Assembly: GCF_002272015.1 (NCBI RefSeq)
Contig: NZ_NPBY01000001.1
Coordinates: forward strand, 1-59,606
Direction of reading: 5' to 3'
Origin: Paenibacillus campinasensis
Lineage (GTDB): Bacteria > Bacillota > Bacilli > Paenibacillales > Paenibacillaceae
DNA: 59,606 bases
The notes under the pieces are model-generated. The model worked only from the letters and a program-made list of their open reading frames with translations. It searched no databases and was not told the DNA's origin. Shown in pieces: positions 10,483 to 19,185 of this stretch; the first letter of the stretch is position 1, and each line of letters opens with the position of its first letter. The position numbers and the translations under genes were made by a program.

Positions 10483-12080
10483 CGGGATTTTCGGTCATTC
10501 AGCCAGGTGCCAATCAGCGGCATGCGCTCCAGATCACGCAAGGTGACCAAGCGTGTGATGAAAATCAACAAAAGATACATCAAAATTCCACATGCCGTGG
10601 CCAGGAGAAACTGGAGCCAGTTCATATTGGCAAAGGGGAGATGACGATAAGCATACAGTACGCCTGAACCCATGATCAGCATGACGGCAGCTGTTTTGAT
10701 GTAATCCAGAAAGCGGAAACGGAACCCGATTAACCGGGATACGCTGATGCCGTGCAGAATCGTAACGGCTATACTGTTCACGATAATGGCGATGATCGCT
10801 CCACGAATGCCGAAGGCCGGATTCGACGCCAGATAGACGATCAGACCCATCTTGATGACAGCGCCCGTCAACGTATTGATCAAGGCCCTACCCGGCCGGT
10901 CCAGTGCCTGCAAGGCTGCCTGCAAGGGAGCCTGTACGTAGATGAACAGGGCGAACGGAGCCATCAGCTTCAGCATGGTGCCAACCTCTTTATTGTTATA
11001 TAACAGCAAACATAGCGGTTCTGCCAGCACGTACATAATGGTAGCGAATGGAGCGCCGGTGACGAGCGCTAGCCTGAGCGCCTGATTCATCCGTTTATGA
11101 ATCGTCGCCCGGTCGTCGCGTGCCGCAGCTTCCGATAAGGAAGGAACGAGCGAAGTGGCCAGCGACATGGCCATCGCTCCGGGTAGAAGCAGGAGCGGGA
11201 TGGCCATTCCTTGCAGTGCGCCGTATTGTGCGGTTGCGATACCGGTAGCGATGCCGGCCAGGGCGAGGCTTCTGTTCGTCAGAATCGTCTCCAGCAGATA
11301 GGAGAAGGAGCCGATCATTCTGCCGCCGGTCACCGGAAGAGCGATGCCCAGCATACGCCTGAGGATGTGTCTACCCGGCTCGCTTGCTTCAGGCTTGGCG
11401 TCGGCAGGCTGAACCGCGTGCTGTTGAGGGGACAGCTTGGATCGCTTGCGATCATCACCGAAGTATTGAAGCAAAATCGCGATCATGCCAATCAGTTCGC
11501 CGACAGCGGTTCCGAGCATCGCCCCGGCTGCACCGTAAGCAATCCCTTTGGGCATAAGCAGATGGGCAAACCATAGCATGCAAATTATTCTCACAATCGT
11601 TTCAATGACCGAGGAGCTGGCAGAAGGAATCATATTCTGTTTGCCCTGGAAGTAACCCCGATACACAGCCGACACGGCGATGATGATCATCATGGGGGTC
11701 ATGCTCACAAAGGTTTGGAATACACGCTCGTCCGGAAGCAGCACCGTCGTTACCCATGGTGCCAGCGCCAGGCTGAGCCCCATGAATAAAGCGCCGGTCG
11801 TAACCGTCAAAGTCAGGCTGACGCGCAAAATTTGCTTGGAGGCATCCGGCTTGCCTGCCCCTTCAGCTTCTGCGACCATCTTGGCGATAGCCAAAGGAAT
11901 TCCACCCGTAATGATCGTGACCAGTACAATAAAGAAGGGGTATCCCAGTTGATAAATGCCGACCCCTTCCGGACCGATGATCCGAGGCAGGGCGATGCGG
12001 GGAATGAAGCCCAGCAGACGGTTCAAGATTCCGGCGGCCAGCAAGATAAGGGTCCCTTTAATAAAAGATTGCTTCGTCAC
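10479..12080 (-). CDS. spoVB: SpoVB, MOP-superfamily lipid/polysaccharide flippase of sporulation
   Basis: This 533-aa protein has about 14 transmembrane helices of the MATE/MurJ-like polysaccharide transporter superfamily. The N terminus TKQSFIKGTLILLAAG aligns with SpoVB proteins, and NRLLGFIPRI and GPEGVGIYQLGYP are family hallmarks. SpoVB is needed for spore cortex synthesis and probably flips a lipid-linked cell-wall precursor in the mother cell. The frame opens at GTG 12092, but GTG 12080 gives the family-like N terminus (MTKQSF). It sits between the DUF421 gene and comN as in B. subtilis. A cytoplasmic loop near residue 215-240 is unusually hydrophilic. Confidence 0.93.
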   Translation of the reverse strand: MTKQSFIKGTLILLAAGILNRLLGFIPRIALPRIIGPEGVGIYQLGYPFFIVLVTIITGGIPLAIAKMVAEAEGAGKPDASKQILRVSLTLTVTTGALFMGLSLALAPWVTTVLLPDERVFQTFVSMTPMMIIIAVSAVYRGYFQGKQNMIPSASSSVIETIVRIICMLWFAHLLMPKGIAYGAAGAMLGTAVGELIGMIAILLQYFGDDRKRSKLSPQQHAVQPADAKPEASEPGRHILRRMLGIALPVTGGRMIGSFSYLLETILTNRSLALAGIATGIATAQYGALQGMAIPLLLLPGAMAMSLATSLVPSLSEAAARDDRATIHKRMNQALRLALVTGAPFATIMYVLAEPLCLLLYNNKEVGTMLKLMAPFALFIYVQAPLQAALQALDRPGRALINTLTGAVIKMGLIVYLASNPAFGIRGAIIAIIVNSIAVTILHGISVSRLIGFRFRFLDYIKTAAVMLIMGSGVLYAYRHLPFANMNWLQFLLATACGILMYLLLIFITRLVTLRDLERMPLIGTWLNDRKSR

Positions 12081-12307
12081 TGTCCATCCCACTCCCTGGT
12101 TATTTAAATACGGCGTGGCCTCTGGCGCAAAAACTTCCAGAACGGTTGCCTTTACAAGGACTGTCCACTTTGGTTACTCTTATGGATATGCCTAACCTGT
12201 CCATTCTAATGACTTTACTTTTTTGTGAAAGCACGCTGCGAAAAGAAGGAGTGTGGCGTTTTCAGTCGAAAGTATTCTAGGTAGGCAACAGGGAGGAGGT
12301 AATAGGG

Positions 12308-12565
12308 ATGGAACCGGTGGACATGAACAGCGAAGAATTGATGCGTACCATTGATATGATATGTCAAAGCAAGGTCGAGGAATTTCGGCTAATCGGTTAC
12401 GAATATGTGACAACAGTAGATATATGGAACTGTGTCAGCAGCAAGTATGAGAAGGATGGACTCCCCTCTTTACACAAGCTAGTGAATGATATTCTATCAT
12501 TGAAGGCGACGGCTCTTATGAATTATATGACAATATCAGCATATAAGGGATCTCCTTTCGGATAG
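12308..12565 (+). CDS. comN: ComN, post-transcriptional regulator
   Basis: This 85-aa soluble protein matches the ComN (YrzD, PF13797) family: an acidic N terminus, then KVEEFRLIGYEYVTTVDIWNCV and DGLPSLHKLVNDILSL. In B. subtilis, ComN acts on comE mRNA, affects competence and localises with DivIVA. Its position between spoVB and secD/F is the conserved one. ATG 12308 is preceded by GGGAGGAGG. I infer the same general role; the competence target cannot be judged from this window. Confidence 0.85.
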   Translation: MEPVDMNSEELMRTIDMICQSKVEEFRLIGYEYVTTVDIWNCVSSKYEKDGLPSLHKLVNDILSLKATALMNYMTISAYKGSPFG

Positions 12566-12585
12566 TGGAAGAGGTCCCTTTTCCC
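12545..12585 (+). terminator. Possible terminator overlapping the comN stop
   Basis: AAGGGATCTC pairs imperfectly with GAGGTCCCTT, with the comN stop codon in the loop, followed by TTCCCTT. The T tract is short, so termination may be weak. Confidence 0.45.
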
Positions 12586-12631
12586 TTGCGGTCAACAGGG
12601 ATATTGCGATACAGCGACAAATTTTGATAAA

Positions 12632-12660
12632 TTGACTGGGTTATATGACATAGCTATAAT
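12632..12660 (+). promoter_or_regulatory. Sigma-A promoter of secDF
   Basis: TTGACT (12632-12637) and perfect TATAAT (12655-12660) are separated by 17 bp. The predicted transcript begins about 30 nt upstream of the secD start and includes an AAAAAGGGGG tract (12674-12683) in front of the start codon. Confidence 0.85.
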
Positions 12661-12696
12661 AGGAATATTGAGTAAAAAGGGGGAAATAGGAACGGC

Positions 12697-13947
12697 ATGA
12701 AAAGAATCATCAGTTTCATCGCTACCGTACTCGGTATCACTATTTTAATGGCCGTTACAACTCCGGGCTTGCTGAAAGATGTCCGCCTGGGATTGGATCT
12801 GAAAGGCGGATTTGAAATCCTCTATGAAGCGCAGCCGCTGATGGAAGGACAACAGGTGACACCTGAAGCGCTTCAAGAAACAGCAAAAAGCCTGCAGAAG
12901 CGTGCAGACGCGTTAGGAACGACCGAACCGGAAGTCACGCCGGAAGGATCGAACCGGATTCGGCTTAAGGTTGCCGGCGTAACCGATGAGGCCGAGGTTC
13001 GGAAGACGATGAAAGAACCTGCGAACCTCACGTTTAGAAGTAACGATGGTTGTGAAGAAGGACAAGAGTTCTGCAAAATCGAGCTTCGTGGTGATGATTT
13101 TGTTGAGAACGGTGCTTCCATTTCCTATAACCAATTGAACCAGCCTGTAATCGATATTAAAGTGAAGGACAAAGCGAAATTTGCTGAAATTACGGGGCGG
13201 CTTCTCGGCAGGGAGCTTGCGATCTTTATGGACGACACGATGCTGTCCGCACCTACGGTTAACGCAATTCTGACTGATGGTAGTGCACAGATCACCGGCT
13301 CCTATTCGCTTGATGAAGCGAAGGAGATTCGGGACACAATCAATCTTGGTGCGCTGCCGCTCAAGCTTGAAGAGAAGTATTCCCAGAGTGTCGGGGCTAC
13401 GCTCGGCATGCAGTCGCTTAACAAAACACTGCAGGCCGGCATCATTGCATCGATCGCTATCCTACTATTTATGATTCTCCGCTACCGGGTACCAGGATTG
13501 CTGGCCAGCTTCGCGCTGATTCTGCACACCTGGCTGCTGATTCTTATCTTTGTATTGGCAGACTTCACCTTAACGCTTCCGGGGATTGCGGCACTTATAC
13601 TCGGGATCGGGATGGCGGTTGACGCTAATATCATTACCTATGAACGCATCCGGGAAGAGATCAAGACCGGCAAAAGGGTATCCTCTGCAGTTAAGGCCGG
13701 AGGCAAGTCGTCACTGCGTGCGATTATGGACTCTAACCTGACCACAATTCTAGTAGCGTCGGTTATGTTCGCGTTCGGTACCGGTGCGGTCAAAGGATTT
13801 GCGCTTGTATTGATTCTGGAGATTATCGTAAGTATTGCCACGAACGTATATTTCTCCCGCTTCTTGCTCAACCTGCTTGTGAATATCGGTTGGGCTAGCA
13901 AACCGAGCCACTACGGCGTAAAGGAGCGTGACATTCGTGAGCTTTAA
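12697..13947 (+). CDS. secD: SecD, protein translocase subunit
   Basis: SecD with SecF uses the proton-motive force to complete export of preproteins through SecYEG. The 416-aa protein has an N-terminal transmembrane helix, the D1 motif GLDLKGGFEILYEA, the periplasmic-side domain (P1) and five C-terminal helices including IAALILGIGMAVDANIITYE, the conserved TM4 region with its key Asp. In B. subtilis SecD and SecF are fused in one protein; here they are separate, with the secF start inside the last codons of secD, so they are translationally coupled. Confidence 0.97.
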   Translation: MKRIISFIATVLGITILMAVTTPGLLKDVRLGLDLKGGFEILYEAQPLMEGQQVTPEALQETAKSLQKRADALGTTEPEVTPEGSNRIRLKVAGVTDEAEVRKTMKEPANLTFRSNDGCEEGQEFCKIELRGDDFVENGASISYNQLNQPVIDIKVKDKAKFAEITGRLLGRELAIFMDDTMLSAPTVNAILTDGSAQITGSYSLDEAKEIRDTINLGALPLKLEEKYSQSVGATLGMQSLNKTLQAGIIASIAILLFMILRYRVPGLLASFALILHTWLLILIFVLADFTLTLPGIAALILGIGMAVDANIITYERIREEIKTGKRVSSAVKAGGKSSLRAIMDSNLTTILVASVMFAFGTGAVKGFALVLILEIIVSIATNVYFSRFLLNLLVNIGWASKPSHYGVKERDIREL

Positions 13948-14854
13948 ACAATATGACTTCGTAGGCAAAAGCAGAATTTTCTATATCATTTCCATCGTCA
14001 TCACGATTGTTGGTCTTCTGTTTCTGTTGACGCGCGGACTTAACTATGGCGTCGATTTCCGTTCCGGCTCGAACGTGGACATGGCATTCTCGCAGCCGGT
14101 GACGACCGAGCAGATTCAGTCTGTTCTTGAAGAAGTCGGTATCTCCGAAGGGGCAAGCATTACCCCGGGCAACGACCGGGTAAATGTCCGCTTTAGCGAA
14201 GTGTTGGCCGAGGAACAGGATCTGCAGCTTAAAGCTGGTGTCGAGAAATTGGACCCGGAAGCTACCTTTGAGATCAACACGGTAGATCCCGAGATGGCGA
14301 AGGAGCTTGGCCGCAATGCGATCTATGCCGTGCTGCTGTCCAGCATCGGGATTATCATCTATGTCAGCATTCGTTTTGAATGGCGGTTTGCGATTGCAGC
14401 CATCGTTGCGCTGCTGCATGATGCATTTGTCGTGATCAGTATCTTCTCCATTCTCGGCCTTGAGGTATCGTTGACCTTCATCATTGCGGTGCTTACCATT
14501 ATCGGTTATTCGATCAACGATACGATCGTTATCTTTGACCGGATTCGTGAGAATTTGAGATTTGCCAAAATCAAGCGATACGCTGATCTGAAAGATCTGG
14601 TGAACAAAAGTTTGGCCCAGACGCTATGGCGCTCTATCTTTACGGCTTTGTCCGTGTTCATCGCCGCCTTCTTCATGCTTCTGCTTGGTGGCGAGTCGAT
14701 CCGAATGTTCTCGCTGGCGATTTGTATCGGTCTGGCATTCGGGGCTTACTCTTCGATCTTCATTGCCAGCCCGCTGTGGCTGACACTGAAAGGACGTAAT
14801 GTAAGCAACAAACCAAAGGCTCCGAAGCCGAACAAGGACAAAATCGAGGTTTAA
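13937..14854 (+). CDS. secF: SecF, protein translocase subunit
   Basis: The partner of SecD, 305 aa, with six transmembrane helices. Family motifs are the start SFKQYDFVGKSR, GVDFRSGSNVDMAF, and TIIGYSINDTIVIFDRIREN in the conserved fourth segment. I place the start at GTG 13937, 10 nt after AAGGAG (13921-13926), instead of GTG 13928, which abuts that site. It overlaps the 3' end of secD by 11 bp. The C-terminal tail is rich in Lys and Pro (KPKAPKPNKDK). Confidence 0.96.
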   Translation: MSFKQYDFVGKSRIFYIISIVITIVGLLFLLTRGLNYGVDFRSGSNVDMAFSQPVTTEQIQSVLEEVGISEGASITPGNDRVNVRFSEVLAEEQDLQLKAGVEKLDPEATFEINTVDPEMAKELGRNAIYAVLLSSIGIIIYVSIRFEWRFAIAAIVALLHDAFVVISIFSILGLEVSLTFIIAVLTIIGYSINDTIVIFDRIRENLRFAKIKRYADLKDLVNKSLAQTLWRSIFTALSVFIAAFFMLLLGGESIRMFSLAICIGLAFGAYSSIFIASPLWLTLKGRNVSNKPKAPKPNKDKIEV

Positions 14855-14899
14855 GCGACGGATGTTGCTGTAGTTTGAAGAAATGAACTTATACCCGGG

Positions 14900-14928
14900 A
14901 AAGCCGCGTCGCTGGCGACGCGGCTTTC
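14900..14928 (+). terminator. Intrinsic terminator after secF
   Basis: AAGCCGCGTCGC-TG-GCGACGCGGCTT is a perfect GC-rich hairpin followed by a short T-rich tail (TTTCT). Confidence 0.8.
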
Positions 14929-14951
14929 TAAACATTATAAGGATCAATATG

Positions 14952-15013
14952 GAGGTTCATTCCCGGGGTCCCCGCAAAGTACCTGAATGAACTCGAAGCT
15001 AAACCTCTTTTTT
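14952..15013 (+). other. Structured leader with terminator-like end, upstream of the CDF gene
   Basis: GAGGTT (14952-14957) can pair with AACCTC (15002-15007), followed at once by six T residues, which would close an intrinsic terminator. Inside it, and overlapping its 5' arm, GTTCATTC (14955-14962) is a perfect complement of GAATGAAC (14985-14992). A CGGGG/CCCCG palindrome occupies the interior. The two outer helices share bases and so are partly exclusive. It ends about 66 bp before the CDF gene. It matches no riboswitch consensus I know. Confidence 0.45.
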
Positions 15014-15079
15014 GTGGGGTTGTCTTAAGTTAGCATGTATGTTGATGAATGGTGACGACGCGAAAGTGAGGGGCCACAA

Positions 15080-16042
15080 TTGAGTCAAGAACATATAAAT
15101 ACGACTGAGAAGGTTGTCTGGACCGGGATTTTCAGCGATTTGGCACTTGCCATCGTCAAAGGGGCCGTCGGGTTTCTGATGGGCAGCAAGGCGCTGATTG
15201 CAGATGCTATGCACTCGGCAGCTACTGCGATGTCGCTGCTTGCGGACCGATGGACGAACCTTGAACGTCCGAGCCGTAAAGGCCGCTGGAGAAACAGGAA
15301 GTCTGCGGAACGAACGGAGTTTATTATTCCGATACTAATTGCGGTGTTCCTGATCATGGGGGGCTTGCAGCTGGTTGTTCTGGCGGTGCAGGAGATCTCC
15401 ACGGGCAATCCGGCCGCGCCGGACCGGTGGGTTTTAATTGCGGGCGTGATCTCCCTGGCGGTGAACGAGGCATTTTTCCTTTTTCAATATCATCAGTTCA
15501 AAAAACATAATGACCGCACGTGGGTCACGCTGTCCGAAGACCATCGGTACGGTCTTTATTCCTCATTAACGGTCATTATCGGGGTGTCCTTGTCAATGGC
15601 TGGAGGCTATTTTGAGTGGTCTGGTCTGCTGTACATGGATTCCATTGCGGCAATCATCGTTGCATTGCTTGTTGTACGAAAAGGCTATATACTGATTGTT
15701 CGTTCGGTTTACGGAACTTTGGTCAAGGAAGCCCGGCATGAATTTGAAGACGAGTTCATGGACACCATTCAGCGCGTACACGGAGTCATTACCGTGGAAG
15801 ATCTGAAGGTACAGGAGTTCGGACAAATCAAGCAGATCAGCATTGATGTAAAAATCAGCGTTAATCCTCGAATTACCGTATTTGAGGCCAACGAAATTGC
15901 GGAGCGAATCCGCAAGCTGTTGATGCATCGTTTTACCCGGGTAACCGAAACGAAAGTGATCGTCGTTCCTTACGACCCTGGCTATCCCTACAAAACCAAT
16001 TTTGATCTGATGGATAATGATCTGCCAACATTGCCGCAGTGA
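15080..16042 (+). CDS. Cation diffusion facilitator (CDF)-family protein with altered metal site
   Basis: This 320-aa protein has CDF architecture: six membrane segments, GSKALIADAMHS in TM2, and a C-terminal cytoplasmic domain of about 90 residues (VHGVITVEDLKVQEFGQIKQ). Active CDF carriers bind Zn or Mn with two residues in TM2 and two in TM5 (H/DxxxD and HxxxD). Aligned by eye, TM2 here keeps H45 but has T49 where Asp is expected. TM5 has D154-H155-R156-Y157-G158, with Gly in place of Asp. The protein may therefore transport a different substrate or have lost transport. The TTG start at 15080 follows GTGAGGGG. The gene lies alone between secF and recJ, behind a structured leader. Confidence 0.85.
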   Translation: MSQEHINTTEKVVWTGIFSDLALAIVKGAVGFLMGSKALIADAMHSAATAMSLLADRWTNLERPSRKGRWRNRKSAERTEFIIPILIAVFLIMGGLQLVVLAVQEISTGNPAAPDRWVLIAGVISLAVNEAFFLFQYHQFKKHNDRTWVTLSEDHRYGLYSSLTVIIGVSLSMAGGYFEWSGLLYMDSIAAIIVALLVVRKGYILIVRSVYGTLVKEARHEFEDEFMDTIQRVHGVITVEDLKVQEFGQIKQISIDVKISVNPRITVFEANEIAERIRKLLMHRFTRVTETKVIVVPYDPGYPYKTNFDLMDNDLPTLPQ

Positions 16043-16095
16043 CATCAGATCCATTCAGACCGCTGGGAGAAGGCAGGAAGGAAGGTGAGTCTAAA

Positions 16096-18498
16096 TTGTT
16101 GTTTTCCAAATATAAGTGGCAGGTGCAGCGGCCGGAAATGCAGACCGCGAGTATGCTGGCCAAGGAGTTGTCGGTGTCTCCGTTTGTAGCAGCATTAATG
16201 GCTGGGCGGGGGATTCGTGATTCCGAGGAGGGGCGCCAATTTCTGAATGGCTCTCTTGAACATAGTCATGATCCGTACCTGATGCAGGGGATGGCTGAGG
16301 CGGTTCCGCGCATTCGAAAAGCGCTGGAGGATCAAGAGCACATACTGATCTACGGGGATTATGATGCCGACGGCGTGTCGAGCACATCCTTGATGGTCCA
16401 TTTGATGCGCCATCTAGGGGCTTCATACGATATTTATATTCCTCATCGTTCCAATGAAGGATACGGGCTACATAATCATGCGCTGGACTGGGCTCATCAG
16501 CAGGGAGTGAGCCTGATTATTACCGTGGACACAGGCATCAGTGCCGTGGACCAGATCGCGTATGCGAATCAGCTTGGTATTGATGTTATCGTCACCGATC
16601 ATCATGAGCCGCCTGAGCAATTGCCGGAGGCTTATGCGCTGATCAATCCGAAAATTCCGACCTGTCCATATCCGTTCAAAGGACTTGCTGGTGTGGGTGT
16701 TGCCTATAAGCTGGCCCAGGCATTGCTGGGGGACCCGCCCAAGGAGTGGCTGGAAATTGTTGCGATTGGAACCATTGCCGACCTGATGCCGCTGATCGGG
16801 GAGAATCGCATACTGGTCAAGCATGGCATTGATTCAATGAGACAGACCCGGTTTGTCGGCATCCGCAGCCTGCTTGAAGTGGGCGGGGTGGAGGTCGATA
16901 AAGTCAATGCCGTCAACATCGCATTTTCGATGGCTCCACGCATCAATGCCAGCGGGCGGCTCGACCATGCAGGAAGAGCGGTGACGCTGCTGACGACGGA
17001 GAGCCCGGAGGACGCAGACCGGCTGGCCTGGGAACTGGACGGACTGAACAAGGAGCGGCAGCAGGTAGTTGAGCTGATCGTTCAGGAAGCGCTTGGCATG
17101 ATTGGGGAACGATATGGAGCAGGAGAACTTCCTCCTGTTATAGTCGTCGCCGGTGAAGGCTGGAATGTTGGTGTTGTGGGCATCGTCGCCTCCAAAATAT
17201 TGGAGAGATTTTACCGGCCTGTCGTCGTGCTTGGCATTGATCCAGAGACAGGCAATTGCAAAGGATCTGCCCGCTCCATCCCTGGACTTGATATATACGA
17301 AGCGTTATGTGCCTGCAGGGATTCGATGGACCATTTTGGCGGCCACCCTTCGGCTGCAGGCATGAGTCTTCATCGCGATCAGCTTGCTGCCTTTGAGCAA
17401 GGGCTGCATGATTTTGCAGGCCAGGTGCTTCGGGAAGAGCATTTCGTGCCGGTATGCGAAGCGGATGCGGAATGCACCATCTCGGATGTGACGATTGAAG
17501 TGATCGAGCAGTTGGATCAGCTTGGGCCGTTCGGGATGGCCAATGCCGTGCCGAAGATCATCATCCGGGAAGCGATGGTGAAGGAAGCGAAGAAGATCGG
17601 CAAGGAAGGCAAGCATCTGAAGCTGCGGCTTCAGCAAAATCAGGAGCACCTGGACGCCATCTCCTTCGGGATGGGGCATCTCGCCGATATTTTGCCGGAG
17701 GGGACCAAGGTCGATGTGCTGGGAGAGCTATCCATTAACGAATGGAACGGCAGCCGCAAGACACAGCTTATGCTGCAGGACATCAGCGCGCCGTATCGGC
17801 AAGTATTTGATTATCGGGGGATACAGCAGCCTGTCGAGGAAATAAAACGCTGGAGAACGGAGCTGGAGCCGCATCTACGCTGTCCGGCTCACCGGAGCGC
17901 CATCGTGTACACGAGGGAATCGCATCCGGAAATAAAAAGCCAATTGTATGAGATGTGCCTTTGGGTATATGATAGAAATGCTGGCGTTTTGCCGGATAAT
18001 GACGCTGCCGAAGAACACGGCGCTGATGACATTTCCGTATTGTTCGTATTGGATGTACCGGAGACGGCGGAACAGCTTCAAACGCTGCTGACCGTCTTCC
18101 AGTCCGTTCCGAATATATTTTTGGTTCATCCGACCCGGATGCCAAGGGAGAAGCTGCTCATTCCAAGCCGGGATCAGTTCAAACAGCTGTATATCCTGCT
18201 GGCTGGAATGGCCGCATCCCCGGTTTCCGAGAATGAAGTCATTGCAAGACTTCGCCAGAAGACGGCGCTGTCTTCCCGAATGCTTGCGAAGGTGCTGGAT
18301 GTTTTTGAGGAGCTTGTGTTTATCGAGCGCTCCAAAGGGCTGGTCACGTTTATCCCGAAGCCCGAGAAGAAGCCGCTGGATGCCTCCCGTCATTTCCGGG
18401 AGCTGAGCGAGCTTGCAGAGATGGAGCAGCATCTGCTGCACGCCGATACGAAGCAATTAACCCACTGGATGATGTCCCGCTCTAAAGGTGTTTCTTAG
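16096..18498 (+). CDS. recJ: RecJ, single-strand-specific 5'-3' exonuclease
   Basis: RecJ resects DNA ends for recombination and repair. The 800-aa form is the long Bacillales type. DHH-domain motifs are IYGDYDADGVSST, the DTG-containing IITVDTGISAVD and VIVTDHHEPPE. The DHHA1 domain shows FGGHPSAAGMSL. An OB-like domain and a Firmicutes-specific C-terminal region follow. I choose TTG 16096, which lies 6 nt after GGTGAG and gives the typical MLFSKYKW start; the upstream frame to 16039 has no binding site. It follows the CDF gene by about 50 bp and precedes apt closely, as in B. subtilis. Confidence 0.96.
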   Translation: MLFSKYKWQVQRPEMQTASMLAKELSVSPFVAALMAGRGIRDSEEGRQFLNGSLEHSHDPYLMQGMAEAVPRIRKALEDQEHILIYGDYDADGVSSTSLMVHLMRHLGASYDIYIPHRSNEGYGLHNHALDWAHQQGVSLIITVDTGISAVDQIAYANQLGIDVIVTDHHEPPEQLPEAYALINPKIPTCPYPFKGLAGVGVAYKLAQALLGDPPKEWLEIVAIGTIADLMPLIGENRILVKHGIDSMRQTRFVGIRSLLEVGGVEVDKVNAVNIAFSMAPRINASGRLDHAGRAVTLLTTESPEDADRLAWELDGLNKERQQVVELIVQEALGMIGERYGAGELPPVIVVAGEGWNVGVVGIVASKILERFYRPVVVLGIDPETGNCKGSARSIPGLDIYEALCACRDSMDHFGGHPSAAGMSLHRDQLAAFEQGLHDFAGQVLREEHFVPVCEADAECTISDVTIEVIEQLDQLGPFGMANAVPKIIIREAMVKEAKKIGKEGKHLKLRLQQNQEHLDAISFGMGHLADILPEGTKVDVLGELSINEWNGSRKTQLMLQDISAPYRQVFDYRGIQQPVEEIKRWRTELEPHLRCPAHRSAIVYTRESHPEIKSQLYEMCLWVYDRNAGVLPDNDAAEEHGADDISVLFVLDVPETAEQLQTLLTVFQSVPNIFLVHPTRMPREKLLIPSRDQFKQLYILLAGMAASPVSENEVIARLRQKTALSSRMLAKVLDVFEELVFIERSKGLVTFIPKPEKKPLDASRHFRELSELAEMEQHLLHADTKQLTHWMMSRSKGVS

Positions 18499-18525
18499 CC
18501 GTTAATTGTACAGGAGGAGATTAGT

Positions 18526-19044
18526 TTGGATTTTAAAGAGTACATTCGTGTTATCCCGGATTTCCCGCAGCCGGGGATCAGCTTCAAGGACATTACGACG
18601 CTGTTGATGAACGGGGAGGCGTACCGGAAGGCGATCGAGGAACTGAAGACGATGGTAGGTGATCTGAAAATCGACGTGATCGCTGGACCGGAAGCTCGTG
18701 GTTTTGTTGTTGGAGCGCCGCTCGCTTATGCGCTTGGCGTTGGATTCACACCGATTCGCAAAAGTGGAAAGCTGCCGTATGAAACAATCGAAGCGGATTA
18801 TGATTTGGAGTACGGCAAAGATAAGCTTGCTATGCATGTCGACGCGGTTAAAGAAGGGCAAAACGTTCTGATTGCCGACGATCTGCTGGCTACAGGCGGA
18901 ACGATTTCCACCTCGGTGAACCTGATCCGCAAGCTTGGCGGCAATGTGGTTGGCGCTGCATTCCTGATCGAGCTTGAAGATTTGAAGGGCCGGGATAAAA
19001 TGCCGGGAGTGGACGTATTCACGCTGATGAAGTACGATCACTAA
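18526..19044 (+). CDS. apt: Apt, adenine phosphoribosyltransferase
   Basis: Apt converts adenine and PRPP to AMP in purine salvage. The 172-aa protein has the conserved N terminus DFPQPGISFKDITTL, the flexible-loop region SGKLPYETIEADYDLEYG, and the PRPP-binding motif VLIADDLLATGGT. TTG 18526 is preceded by CAGGAGGAG. It lies 27 bp after recJ in the conserved recJ-apt-relA order, though here relA has uraA inserted before it. Confidence 0.97.
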   Translation: MDFKEYIRVIPDFPQPGISFKDITTLLMNGEAYRKAIEELKTMVGDLKIDVIAGPEARGFVVGAPLAYALGVGFTPIRKSGKLPYETIEADYDLEYGKDKLAMHVDAVKEGQNVLIADDLLATGGTISTSVNLIRKLGGNVVGAAFLIELEDLKGRDKMPGVDVFTLMKYDH

Positions 19045-19097
19045 TTTCAACTGAATTAATTCATGAATCAATCATTCATGAATCCATGCAGCAACAT

Positions 19098-19144
19098 AAA
19101 AAAGCGCGAGTGAAGGGGCAATTGCTCCCTCAGCTCGCGCTTTT
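19098..19144. terminator. Bidirectional intrinsic terminator between apt and uraA
   Basis: AAAAGCGCGAG pairs with CTCGCGCTTTT, with an inner GGGGCAATTGCTCCCT hairpin. It has A and T runs on the two sides and so serves apt (plus) and uraA (minus). Confidence 0.9.
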
Positions 19145-19185
19145 GCATATGCAGGCTTTCGCGGATGAAGCCTGCGGTGTACAGC

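Noticed and set aside
12081..12200. Mother-cell sigma-E promoter for spoVB
   Set aside because: Short partial matches such as GCATATCC exist, but no pair of -35 and -10 boxes at correct spacing.
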